Shown in pieces: positions 13,322 through 22,053 of a stretch of 64,000 nt of DNA. Below the pieces are notes generated by a model. The model was not told the origin of the DNA, did no database searches, and was given only the letters and a program-made list of their open reading frames with translations. The translations under genes and the position numbers were made by a program. Position 1 is the stretch's first letter; each line of letters starts with the position of its first letter. The DNA is taken from contig OU015525.1 in the NCBI GenBank assembly GCA_907165065.1, positions 4,521,537-4,585,536 on the forward strand, in the 5' to 3' direction. Source of the stretch: Caprimulgus europaeus. Lineage: Eukaryota > Chordata > Aves > Caprimulgiformes > Caprimulgidae.

Positions 13322-13660
13322 ACAGAATCATAGAATGGTCTGGGTTGGAAGGGACCTTAAAGCTCATCCAGTTCCAACACCCCTGCCATCAGCAGGGACA
13401 CCTTCCACTAGACCAGGTTGCTCAAAGCCTCATCCAAACTGTCCTTGAACACTTCCAGGGAAGAGCAGCCGCAGCTTCTCTGGGCAACCTGGGCCAGTGT
13501 CTCACCACCCTCACAGTGAACAATTTCTTCCTCAGATTTCATCTCAATCTCCCCTCTTCTAGTTTAAAGCCATCTCTCCTTGTTCTATCACTCCCTGCCC
13601 TTGTCAAAAGTCCCTCCCCAGCCATGCTGTAGCCCCTTCAGGTACTGGAAGGCAGCTTTT
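13322..13660 (-). mobile_element. CR1 LINE fragment (3' end)
   Basis: Starts with AGAATCATAGAATGG, the reverse complement of the CR1 tail, then TTGGAAGGGACCTTAAAG and the CATCAGCAGGGACACCTTCC block. It ends near CTTCAGGTACTGGAAGGC. The tail repeats are well kept. Confidence 0.93.
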
Positions 13661-14500
13661 TTCCAGGCTGGTTCTGCTGTAGGACTTCTTGTAGATCTTA
13701 ACCAAAGAGGAGGCCTCCTAGCCCTTTTAACAAAGCACGTTCTCAGAAACACAAAGCTCTGTCAGATGGTTCTGATTTAGAGGACATTATTTTAGTGTCC
13801 TTCAGGGAAGAGGAAAAAACATCCTTGAAATGAAAGCACATCTGAGGATGTCCCAACATTCAGCTGCTGTCCTTTCATCTCCATGTATTTGTGTTTGACT
13901 CCTGAGGAATCACCTCATTCCTCCATGCCTATTTGTCACCCCAAAAAACCCTACCTTACTATTTCTTTAATGTCTGCAAAGCCCTTGGCCAGGTCCACAG
14001 TGACTTCTGCTAAAAGAGTCCTCAATGAATAAGAAATGAATGATAGGAGGTAACTTGTGCTGAAGTCAGGTGCCCTGTTCCCATTCCTTTGAATTTATGG
14101 TAGTCCTTTACACCACAGATCTCCACAGGGATTTATAACCACAAGAGTCAACAACCTGAGGTGAAGCCCTTGGCCAGAAAGGTTGAGTGATATCAGCTCC
14201 TGAACTGTGTCAGTCCCCAGGGCAGTGACCCCCTGGATGACATCGCTGTGCCTCACATGTACCCAGCACTGCTAACAGCAAGATGTTAAATGGATCCCTT
14301 ATGGCGCTTCAGGAACGAGTGGCCTCCTCCTCGCATCCAGCCTGGCTGGTGGGGGCCCTCATGGGTTTCTGCCCGGCCTGTGCTGCCTGAAGGATGGAGG
14401 GACACCCCTGCAACAAGCCCAAGCTGTGCTGCCTGCCCCTGCCTCCAGGTCCCCCTCCTCGCCTTCCTCGTTGTCTTCCTCATCTTCTTCCATGTCATTG
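13661..14500. other. intergenic sequence upstream of the promoter tract
   Basis: Unique sequence whose GC content rises toward 14300-14460. No exon is supported. It forms the distal flank of the PTP4A3 promoter. Confidence 0.4.
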
Positions 14501-14504
14501 TCTT

Positions 14505-14942
14505 TTTCTTCTTTTTCTCCTCCTCCTCTTCTCCTCCTCCTCCTTCTTCTCCTCCTCCTCTTTCATTTTCTTCTCCTCCTTCTCCTCCTTCTCCTTCATT
14601 TTCTTCTCCTCCTTCTCCTTCATCTTCGTCTCCTTCTCCTTCCTCTTCATTTCCTCCACCTTCCTCTTCATCTCCTCCTCTTCCTCCTCCTTCTTCTCCT
14701 CCTCCTCCTTCTCCTTCTTTCTAATTCTCCTTCCTCTTCGTCTCCTCCTCCTTCATCTTCTTCTCTTCCTCTGCCTCCTTCTTCTCCTCCTCCTCCTCCT
14801 TCTTCTAATTCTCCTTCTCCTCCTTCTTTTATTTCTTCTCCTCCTTCACTTTTTTCTTCAAGTCCTTCTCCTTCTCCTCTGTCTTCTTCATCTTCTTCTT
14901 CTTCTTCTTCTTCTTCTTCTTCTTCTTCTTCTTCTCTCCCTC
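14505..14942. repeat. polypyrimidine tract with (TTC)15 microsatellite
   Basis: About 435 bp in which the + strand is almost only C and T, built from mixed TCC, TTC and CTT units. It ends in a perfect run of 15 TCT triplets at 14891-14935. All three + frames stay open (Ser, Leu, Phe, Pro runs) purely because of composition. Mirror-symmetric homopurine-homopyrimidine DNA like this can form triplex (H-DNA). It abuts the CpG-island promoter directly. Confidence 0.95.
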
Positions 14943-14989
14943 CTCCTCCCAACTCACCTCACACCTCGCGCCCGACCGCGCCCCCTCAC

Positions 14990-15170
14990 CTGGCCCCGCC
15001 CACTCCCCGTGTGGACACGCCCATTTCCCCGGCCCCGCCCATCTCCATAGCTCCTCCCACACAGCCTCGCCGTCAGGTTCCTTCCTATTGGCTCCCCGGC
15101 ATCACGTGACGCCGCGGCCGCGCGCTGCCGGAGCGCAGGGGCGGGGCCCCGTGTGGGCGGGGCCGGAACG
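14990..15170 (+). promoter_or_regulatory. PTP4A3: core promoter elements: GC boxes, CCAAT, CLEAR-type E-box
   Basis: Inverted GC boxes (CCCCGCCC) near 14995 and 15033; an inverted CCAAT box (ATTGG) at 15087-15091; a palindromic TCACGTGA at 15102-15109 whose reverse-strand context GTCACGTGAT fits the USF/MITF/TFEB (CLEAR) consensus; and direct GC boxes (GGGCGGGGCC) at 15139-15148 and 15155-15164. There is no TATA box, which fits a dispersed CpG-island start. Factor binding is inferred from motif identity only. Confidence 0.6.
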
Positions 15171-15188
15171 GAGTGGGCGGAGGTGGGA

Positions 15189-15206
15189 GCGCGCGCGCGC
15201 GCGCGG
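15189..15206. repeat. (GC)n alternating tract, Z-DNA candidate
   Basis: An uninterrupted run of alternating G and C, about 17 bp, at the likely transcription start zone. Alternating purine-pyrimidine GC is the strongest Z-forming sequence under negative supercoiling. Confidence 0.85.
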
Positions 15207-15321
15207 GCCAGCGGCGGTGGCGGCGGCTGCATGTGCGGGCGCGGGGCGGCGCGGAGCGGTGCCGAGCTGAGAGCAGTCGAGCGGGGCCGAGCGGAGCGGC
15301 ACAGCCGGAGCCGGCGAGCAG
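15200..15321 (+). other. PTP4A3: PTP4A3 exon 1, noncoding (proposed)
   Basis: GC-rich sequence ending in a good splice donor (GCGAGCAG then GTCAGT; GT at 15322-15323). The 5' end is unknown and is placed near 15200 only from the position of the GC boxes. An ATG at 15231 stays open to the exon end and, if spliced to 52540, would end at TGA 52584-52586 as a 45-codon upstream ORF. The exon is inferred; no transcript evidence is available here. Confidence 0.6.
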
Positions 15322-15634
15322 GTCAGTGCGGGACGGGCGCGGCGGCAGGGCAGGGAGTGGGGGGAAGAGGCGGTGGCGACACGTGGGGCCGCCCGCGCAA
15401 CAATGCGGGCATGGAGGGAGGGTGGGGGGGGAACGTGTGGTGCCGTCCGCCGAGTGCTGGGGAGCCCGGGCGCGGTGCGACACCCCCACACCCCGAAAAG
15501 GCTGCGAGTTGGGTCGTCGTGGCAGGGGTGCGTTGCGAGCGCGGCGGGGGGAGGCCGTGCGCGGGGCGATCACGGCGTGCGGGGGAGGCCGCGCACGGCG
15601 CTGCACGATGCAGGGCCGCCGGAAGCGGCAGGGG

Positions 15635-15905
15635 GCCCGGGTGCGGGGCTGCACCGTGTGGTAACCCCGGTACCTGCGGGGCGGACACGCGTGGGGCTGC
15701 ACCGTGTGGTAACCCCGGTACCTGCGGGGCGGACACGCGTGGGGCTGCACCGTGTGGTAACCCCGGTACCTGCGGGGTGGACACGCGTGGAGTTGCGCGG
15801 TGCGGTAACCGCGGTACCTGCGGGACGAACACGCGTGGGGCTGCGCGGTGCGGTAACGCCGGGCGCAGCGTGGGAGGGGACACGCGTGGGGCTGAGCGGT
15901 GCAGT
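15635..15905. repeat. 48-bp GC-rich minisatellite
   Basis: Five to six head-to-tail units with period 48 bp (unit starts GCACCGTGTG at 15651, 15699 and 15747, then variants at 15795 and 15843, and a degenerate last unit about 51 bp on). Each unit holds GGTAACC, CGGTACCTGCGGG and CACGCGTGG, so several CpGs. It sits about 330 bp into intron 1 within the CpG island. The period is a multiple of three, so both strands show open frames with 16-residue repeats; I regard these as non-coding. Confidence 0.93.
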
Positions 15906-16033
15906 CACCCACCCCGTCAAGGGACTGTGCGCGGCGCTGCGCGGCTCCAAGCAGCGGAGCTCTGTGCGGGGTGCAGGGCCCGCTGCGGTACAGCCCGGGT
16001 GTGATGTGGGTGCGAGTCAGGGGCCTACGGGAG

Positions 16034-16329
16034 GGCTGGGGAGGGACTTTGGACAAGGGCAGGGAGTGACAGAACAAGGGCTAATGGCTTCAAACTGGAA
16101 GAGGGGAGATGGAGATGAGATCTGAAGAAGAAATTATTTCCTGTGAGGGTGGTGAGACACTGGCACAGGTTGCCTAGAGAAGCTGTGGCTGCTCCTCCCT
16201 GGAATTGTTCTGGGCCAGGTTGGATGAGGCTTTGAGCAACCTGGTCTAGTGGAAGGTGTCCCTGTTGATGGCAAGGGGGTTGGAACTGGATGAGCTTTGA
16301 GGTCCCTTCCAACCCAAACCATTCTGTGA
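16034..16329 (+). mobile_element. CR1 LINE fragment (3' end)
   Basis: Sense CR1 3' end, from GGACTTTGGACAAGGGCAGG through GAGCAACCTGGTCTAGTGG to CCCTTCCAACCCAAACCATT and one tail unit. It forms the downstream edge of the CpG island. Confidence 0.93.
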
Positions 16330-16431
16330 GCACTTCCAGGCTCCAAGGGGCCTCACCACCCTCCCGAGGCCAGACACAGGCTCAGCGTTTCAAGGGGCCC
16401 TGGGGAAAGCACATAAAATTGCCTTCATAGG

Positions 16432-16790
16432 AAAAGCCCTTTAAGATCATCCAGTCCAATCATGAACCCAACACTGACACGTCCCCGACTAACCCATGTC
16501 CCTCAGCACTGTGTCTACACAACTCTTCAATCCCTTCAGGGATGGGGACTCCACCACTGCCCTGGGCAACCCCCTCCAATGCCTGAGAACCCTTTCAGGA
16601 AAGAAATTCTTCCTCACATCCAATCTCAACTGCCCTTGGTGCAACTTGAGGCCATTTCCTCTTGTCCTGTCTCTTGTTCCTTGGTTGAACAGACCCACCC
16701 CCAACCTCTCTCCACCCTCCTTTCTGGCAGCTCTGGAGAGTGAGAAAGTCCACCCAAGTGATAAGGTCTCCCCAGTTCTCCATGCTGGCC
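16432..16790 (-). mobile_element. CR1 LINE fragment (3' end)
   Basis: Antisense CR1 starting CCTTTAAGATCATCCAGTCC, then CATGAACCCAACACTGACAC and CCATGTCCCTCAGCACTGTG. It belongs to the same subfamily as the copy at 5025-5296. Matching is clear to about 16700; the last 90 bp are less certain. Confidence 0.85.
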
Positions 16791-17304
16791 AGTCTTGCCA
16801 TGTCAGTGGATGTTTCCCACCTCTTTGCAAGAAAACAGCATCAAACATAGCGGCTGTGGTCACCGCATCAACAGTTGCAGTAGCCCCAGCTCTTTCTGGG
16901 CCATATTTGACCATGTTTCCATTAGGCTAACGAGCTGTTCGCTGGCCTGGCCATGGCTTGGAGACTTTGAACCCCATTGCATGATCAGGTGGATCATGTA
17001 GCAGGAGGACACCCCATGCAATGCCTTTCTCTGCCGTAGGTAAGGTGGGTTTTGCATGCGACTGGAATCACTAATCCAAGCAATTAGGTGGAATCTGGCA
17101 AGTTTGTGCTGCTGCCAATTTCCAGTTAATTTGGTTCTGGCTTCATCTTTCTGCTCAAAGGAGCTGAAACGTAAACGGAGTGACAGAGCGTCTGGAGCTG
17201 CTGGGTTGGTTTTACGTGCATCCTTCTCACTAAAGGAGGATCAGCAAGAGAACAGCTTTAATTGTCTATTTATTGATTGCAGTGGAAAAAGAGTAGAGTG
17301 GATA
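16791..17304. other. intron 1 unique sequence
   Basis: No gene, RNA or repeat recognised. Confidence 0.4.
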
Positions 17305-17575
17305 AATTGTTGTGAAAACAACTTTCTCATAAATATTGTGAATTTCCCGAAAAACAACAGAAACTTGTTGGTTGTAAATATCATAAATCTCCCCAACTAT
17401 GACAAAAACTTGTTTATCGTGAGTATGGTGAATTTCTCTAAATACAACAAAATTGTTGGTCATAAATATTGTGAATTGCCCTAAATACAACAAAATTTGT
17501 TGGTCGTAAATATTGTGAATTTCCCTAAAAATGACAAAACTCTTTTTTTGTAAATATTGTCATTGTGACCCTCCC
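17305..17575. repeat. 44-45-bp AT-rich minisatellite
   Basis: Six diverged units recognised by AAATATTGTGAATTTCCC-type starts at 17331, 17376, 17421, 17464, 17508 and 17552 (spacing 45, 45, 43, 44, 44). Each unit also carries an ACAACAAAA then TTGTTGGTCGT-type half, giving short internal inverted symmetry (ACAA with TTGT). Divergence between units indicates an old array. Confidence 0.92.
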
Positions 17576-18990
17576 TACTCTGTTGTGAGCTGGATTTAAA
17601 TTCCACTGTTGTAATGGTTGCTAATTTTTTGCTGGTATTGTTGCTAATAACCTATGTTGAAAATGCTGCAGGTGGATTTAAAGCTGGGGGCTTTGTACAC
17701 CCACCAATAATTCTGCATCAATATTTATCTACATCCAGGAACTGAATAGTGTGTTGTCATTAGGCTTCAGAGTGAACCACCCAGGTGCCAGCTAGCGGAG
17801 GCTGTTGCAGCCTGACGCAGCTGCTTTTTGGGGACGTTAGGTGCTAGTAGCAGCCACTAAGCTTGACAAGTGGGCAAGTGGAGGAAGAGACTTTTAACCT
17901 TTGGCAAATGCTTGAACCTGAAATGAATTCCTTTGGGGAAATGATACTTCGGTTAACTTTCACGATGCTGAAAATAGTCGCGTCACCGGAGCCCCGCGAG
18001 CCTTCGTCCCCCTGGCTCCGCTTGTGGAGGGCGCTGCTTGAAGAAGCAAAAAGCTTTCGTTACAGCTATTTTAGTTTTATTTTTATGTGTGTCTTGATAG
18101 CTCAAAAAATCACTCCCTGACTTCCAGTCAGGGCGGTCCCTGATGAGAAGCATCCGCTGGGATCAGCCTCCTCAGTGCATTTCTTTGGTTTGATGGCAGA
18201 AGTGCCCGTAGATACGTCAAAAAAAAGAAAAAAAAAGGCATTTAGGCACATTTCCAGCTTAATCATCCCCTGCAAGCGATGGAAATCAGTGGCTTGAAAT
18301 CCAACAGCACTCGATATTAAAATAGCAAACAGTAAACATTGGCTCCTATCAATAACTTTAATTATGGTTTGGGTTTTGTCTTAAATAGACGCGTGTTGCC
18401 ATAGGGAAATTAAGTTTAGCATCCAGACGTGCTCAGCGGGGTGGTAGCGTCCTTGGATGTGGCGTAACATGCTTTTATAGCATAAATTAAAATAAAATAG
18501 GCTTTTAACAGCATAGCATGCTGTTGTGTAAGAAAATTGCAAAGTTTTGGGCTGCGACTGCGTGGTTTCTGGGCACTGCGTGCTGCGGTGTGTTGGCGGA
18601 CGACATTCCCGGGCGGCTTCGGACGGGGAGAGCGAGTTTTACCGCTCGGGAGTTAAACCCTGCTGGGGTTTTTTTAACCATAAAACAAAGTGCAGAAGAG
18701 GCTTTGATAACCAAACCAAAAGCAAAAATAAACACCCACAGAAGTTTGGTTTTGGGTTTTTTTTTTTGGTCATTGACAGAAAAGGAAAGTTCCAGGCCGG
18801 AGGTGGGTGTGAAGTGCTGCATTTGCTACGCTCTGAACCTGGAAAATACGAATTGCAGCACGTGGCAGAGGCATGTACAGCTTTCCCCGGCGTTTTGCAT
18901 CTTTTCTTTTTCCTTTCTGATTTTATCCCAAATTAAGGAAGGGAGGCAGCTGCCCTTGGTCCATTAAATGTTCATTTTTGCCAAGTTACG
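17576..18990. other. intron 1 sequence with scattered CpG patches
   Basis: Mostly AT-rich, with small CpG-rich patches near 17975-18030 and 18545-18650 that stand out from the surroundings. Such patches in a first intron can mark enhancers, but no motif grammar is clear enough to call one. Confidence 0.35.
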
Positions 18991-18994
18991 CCAC

Positions 18995-19097
18995 TTTGTG
19001 ACCAATGAGATGGGACCAGATTCCTGTGTCAAGGAGCCCTTAAAATTTCAACAGCTCTACCTATAAATATAGTTGCCATGAAAAGCAATCCGGCTTT

Positions 19098-19128
<31 letters not shown>

Positions 19129-19130
19129 GC
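18995..19130 (+). promoter_or_regulatory. possible CCAAT-TATA module with T23A11 tract
   Basis: CCAAT at 19002-19006 and TATAAATA at 19062-19069, about 60 bp apart, the spacing of a classic promoter. A perfect run of 23 T then 11 A follows at 19095-19128, where the start site would fall. No exon or good donor downstream can be supported, so this may be chance. Confidence 0.25.
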
Positions 19131-21775
19131 TCTTTTTTTAGTCCCACTGTATCTGCCTGACTCTAGTGCAATGCAATACAACTCCAGCCGGGTGGTGAAG
19201 GCGAAGCAGCGTGGAGCATTAAGTCTCTTAATTCCTCTTGCTAATTTCTGTGAAGAATAGGTGCAAGTAGGGAAAAGAAAAAAAAGAAGTAATTTTTATT
19301 GTCCCAAAGATTTTAGGAGTTGGGATGGTGAGGCTGGCTCTGTAGAAAAGCCACACAGCTTTTGCAGAGGAACTTTTTGCTGATCTCTAGGTCCTTGGTG
19401 GGTCCTTGGGAGCTGCTGCACTGTGGGGTGATGCAGGACATGGGAGGAAGGAGACTGGAGCATCCCTTGAGTGTGCAGCGATGTTCTGGGTGAAAATTAA
19501 AGCAAGAAAAAAAAATAAATAAGGAAAAAAGCCAGCTGCCACCTCGCCTTGGAGGTGTCTGCTGCTCTGGGCATGCCCAGGATTGCCCAGGGATGGGCAG
19601 GAGCAGGTATGGGGTGTTCTGGGTGCTCCTCCATGCTGATGGGACCCCCCCCCCCCCACCAGCCCCACATGATGCAGTGGGGTGATGGCCACTGTGCATG
19701 TCCTGGTGGAGAAGACCCCACTGCCTGCAAACCTGGAATTTAGATGGAAAACCAAAAAGGGAGGGTGGTTTTGCAGCTTAGCAATGCAGAAATCTACCTT
19801 TGTAGCCAGGGCGGCTTTGACATGAAACCCTCGGTCACCTTGCAGTGCAAAAAAAAAAAAAAGCCTGCTGCTGAGGATTTTTAGATGTGGGCACAGGCTG
19901 GAAAACTGGGTGAGGGTGGGGCGGGAGATCTCGACGCGACGAATTGCTGCGTGTGCAGTTGGGCAAAGTGCTGAGCCTGGGCTGCGCGGGAGCTGCAGAC
20001 AGACTCTTCACGTGACCGTCTGAATTTCAGATGATTGCTGGACCACTTTGCCAACAGCCTCTCTCGGCTCATCAGCTGCAATATCGCTGCTTTTTTTTCC
20101 CTTTTTTCCTTTTCCCTTTTCTCCCCCTACCCTGTCTGATTTCCATGCTGAAGCAGGAGGGATGAATACAACACGGAGGGTGGCTGCAGCTGTGCAGGGT
20201 CTGTATCCAAATGGTTTCCTGGAAGGCAAGTGGGGTTTTTTTTTTATCTTAAAAATATTTTTACTGCTAGTCTCTTGTATCTGGGCTGTTTGGATGTCAG
20301 GTTTTGTTTCCCATGTCATCAAGCGATTAGAGGAGGGGGGGGAGGAAGGAGGGGCTGAATGCTTTTTTTACATGCAGATCTCTCTGCAGCAATATCATAG
20401 CTGATCAATGGTAAACGTATTCCCTCTCATCTTTGCGATAGTTCTCGGTGATTTCCTCTTTTACGTCACTGCAGTTAATAAGATGTTTAACTTGAGAGCT
20501 GGGGGCAATGTGGTGTGTTATCGTGTTGCAAGGAAGGGGGGGGAGGATGACAAGTTCCCGCACAGACTTGTGCTGGGGAAGATCATATCAATGCAACCTT
20601 TCAGACTGGGGAGAACAGCTGGTTTTGGAGTCAAACTGTTGCCTTTCACCCTTAATGAACTTGACCTGACTGCATCTAATTATTTATTTTTTTCATTTTA
20701 TTATGACAATGATTATTTTTTCCCTCTAATACTGAAAGAAGCAACTCAACCCTCTATATCTACTGCACTGCCTGAATCAAGTGAACACTCCTTGGGGTTT
20801 TTTTTTAAGCAGGCTGCACCTGCCTGGCTGGGCTTTGACTTTTTCTTCCCATATATTGTTTTTGTCCCCTGAACCACTGCACAAGTCCACTTGATGGCTT
20901 TTTTTTGTGTTGATGTTGGGGTGACGACACAGATGCAGTACCTGCAGAGCCAGAGCCCTCTCCAGGAGGGTCATTGACTCTGTGTTTTGAATCCCATGCG
21001 TGTCACAGGTTAATTATAGAGTTAATAAAGTGTTGAGGTTGTATGTGCCTTGACCAGAAATAGTGTCCCTGCCTGCCACAGTTTGCAAGGCCAGCTTGTT
21101 GACAGTGGGTGAGTTGGTCAATAAATGCTCCGAGTGGCACCCTTGGGAGTTCTGCACCAAAATGGAAACGCTTGTGTCCTTTCAGCCCTTCCCTCCTTGC
21201 CAAGTTGTTTTCTTCCCCCGCTCCTTCTCCAACCTGCCACTCAAACCCTCTCCTTTCTGCTGTGTTTTTCCACAAGTGCCTTTTGAGCATAACAGCAGGG
21301 AGAGGAAAGGCAGCGTTGGTCCATGGGTGCTGTGACATGGGGGGTTGATGTCTATCTGCCCAACCCTTGCCTGTGGTTTTTGGGGCTCCCTTTGCTCTGG
21401 TGACTTGCCAGCTGCCAGCTGGCCACGCAGTGCAGGTGGGTTCACATCCAGCAGCAGTTGGGCATGGGGCTTCCTCTACCTGCCACCAGACCCATCCCAC
21501 CTGCCTGCACCTCTTCCAGAGCTACCATGTCATCTCCAAGGTTTGAGTCAGATAACCCAGCGGGGCTGACCAAGATGTCCCCATGTAGGTGTGGAGCAGA
21601 GAAGGGCCCCATAACCCTCTCAGGTCATTGGGGTTGGTAGGGGCTCATGGGGCTTTTGCAGGAGGAACAACCACAGTTCTGGTGGTGGCATCTTCCAGTC
21701 TTCAAGCAGGACCTTGTATTTGATTCCAGTACTTGATGGGAGCTTATAAACAGGAGGGAGAGCAACTTTTTTACA
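19131..21775. other. intron 1 unique sequence
   Basis: No gene recognised. It contains a 13-base C run at 19645-19657, A and T runs, and a purine-rich G-run block near 20330-20355. A + frame at 20408-20872 is open for 154 codons but is low in information and matches nothing known. Confidence 0.4.
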
Positions 21776-21780
21776 TGGGC

Positions 21781-22053
21781 AGATAGTGATAGGACAAGGG
21801 GAAATGGTTTTAAACTAAGAGAGGGGAGATTTAGATTTTAGGAGGAAGTTTTTCACCTAGAGGGTGGTGAGACACTGGACCAGATTGCCCAGAGAAGTTG
21901 TGGATGCCTCATCCCTGGAGGCAATCAAGGCCAGGTTGGCTATGGCCCTGGGCAGCTTGATCTAGTGGTTGGCAACCGTGTCCACAGCAGGGGAGTCAGA
22001 AGTAGATGATCTTAAAGGTCCTTTCCAACCCAACCCATTCTGTGGTTCTATGA
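21781..22053 (+). mobile_element. CR1 LINE fragment (3' end)
   Basis: Sense CR1 3' end: GTGATAGGACAAGGGGAAATG, GGTGGTGAGACACTGGACC, GTAGATGATCTTAAAGGTCC, then the tail CATTCTGTGGTTCTATGA. Confidence 0.92.

Larger units (their letters stand above)
14943..16033. promoter_or_regulatory. PTP4A3: CpG island (PTP4A3 promoter region)
   Basis: Abrupt change to very GC- and CpG-rich sequence of about 1.1 kb, bounded by the polypyrimidine tract on one side and a CR1 copy on the other. It holds GC boxes, a CCAAT box, a TCACGTGA E-box, the proposed first exon and a 48-bp minisatellite. No other vertebrate-type promoter this strong is seen in the window. Assigning it to PTP4A3 rests on orientation, the donor at 15322, and the known layout of the family (a noncoding first exon and a long first intron). 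Confidence 0.8.

Noticed and set aside
1-14500. Search for the upstream neighbour expected from mammalian gene order (such as GPR20 or SLC45A4)
   Set aside because: No seven-transmembrane or transporter-like frame of adequate length is present; the neighbour must lie outside the window.
14394-15109. Long + frames rich in Ser, Leu and Pro (up to 227 codons)
   Set aside because: They are produced by the polypyrimidine tract, which cannot form stop codons; all three frames are open at once.
15085-16077. 330-codon minus frame and 283-codon plus frame in the CpG island
   Set aside because: GC-rich DNA has few stops, and the 48-bp repeat keeps frames open on both strands. No domain is seen and the minus frame begins inside a CR1 copy.
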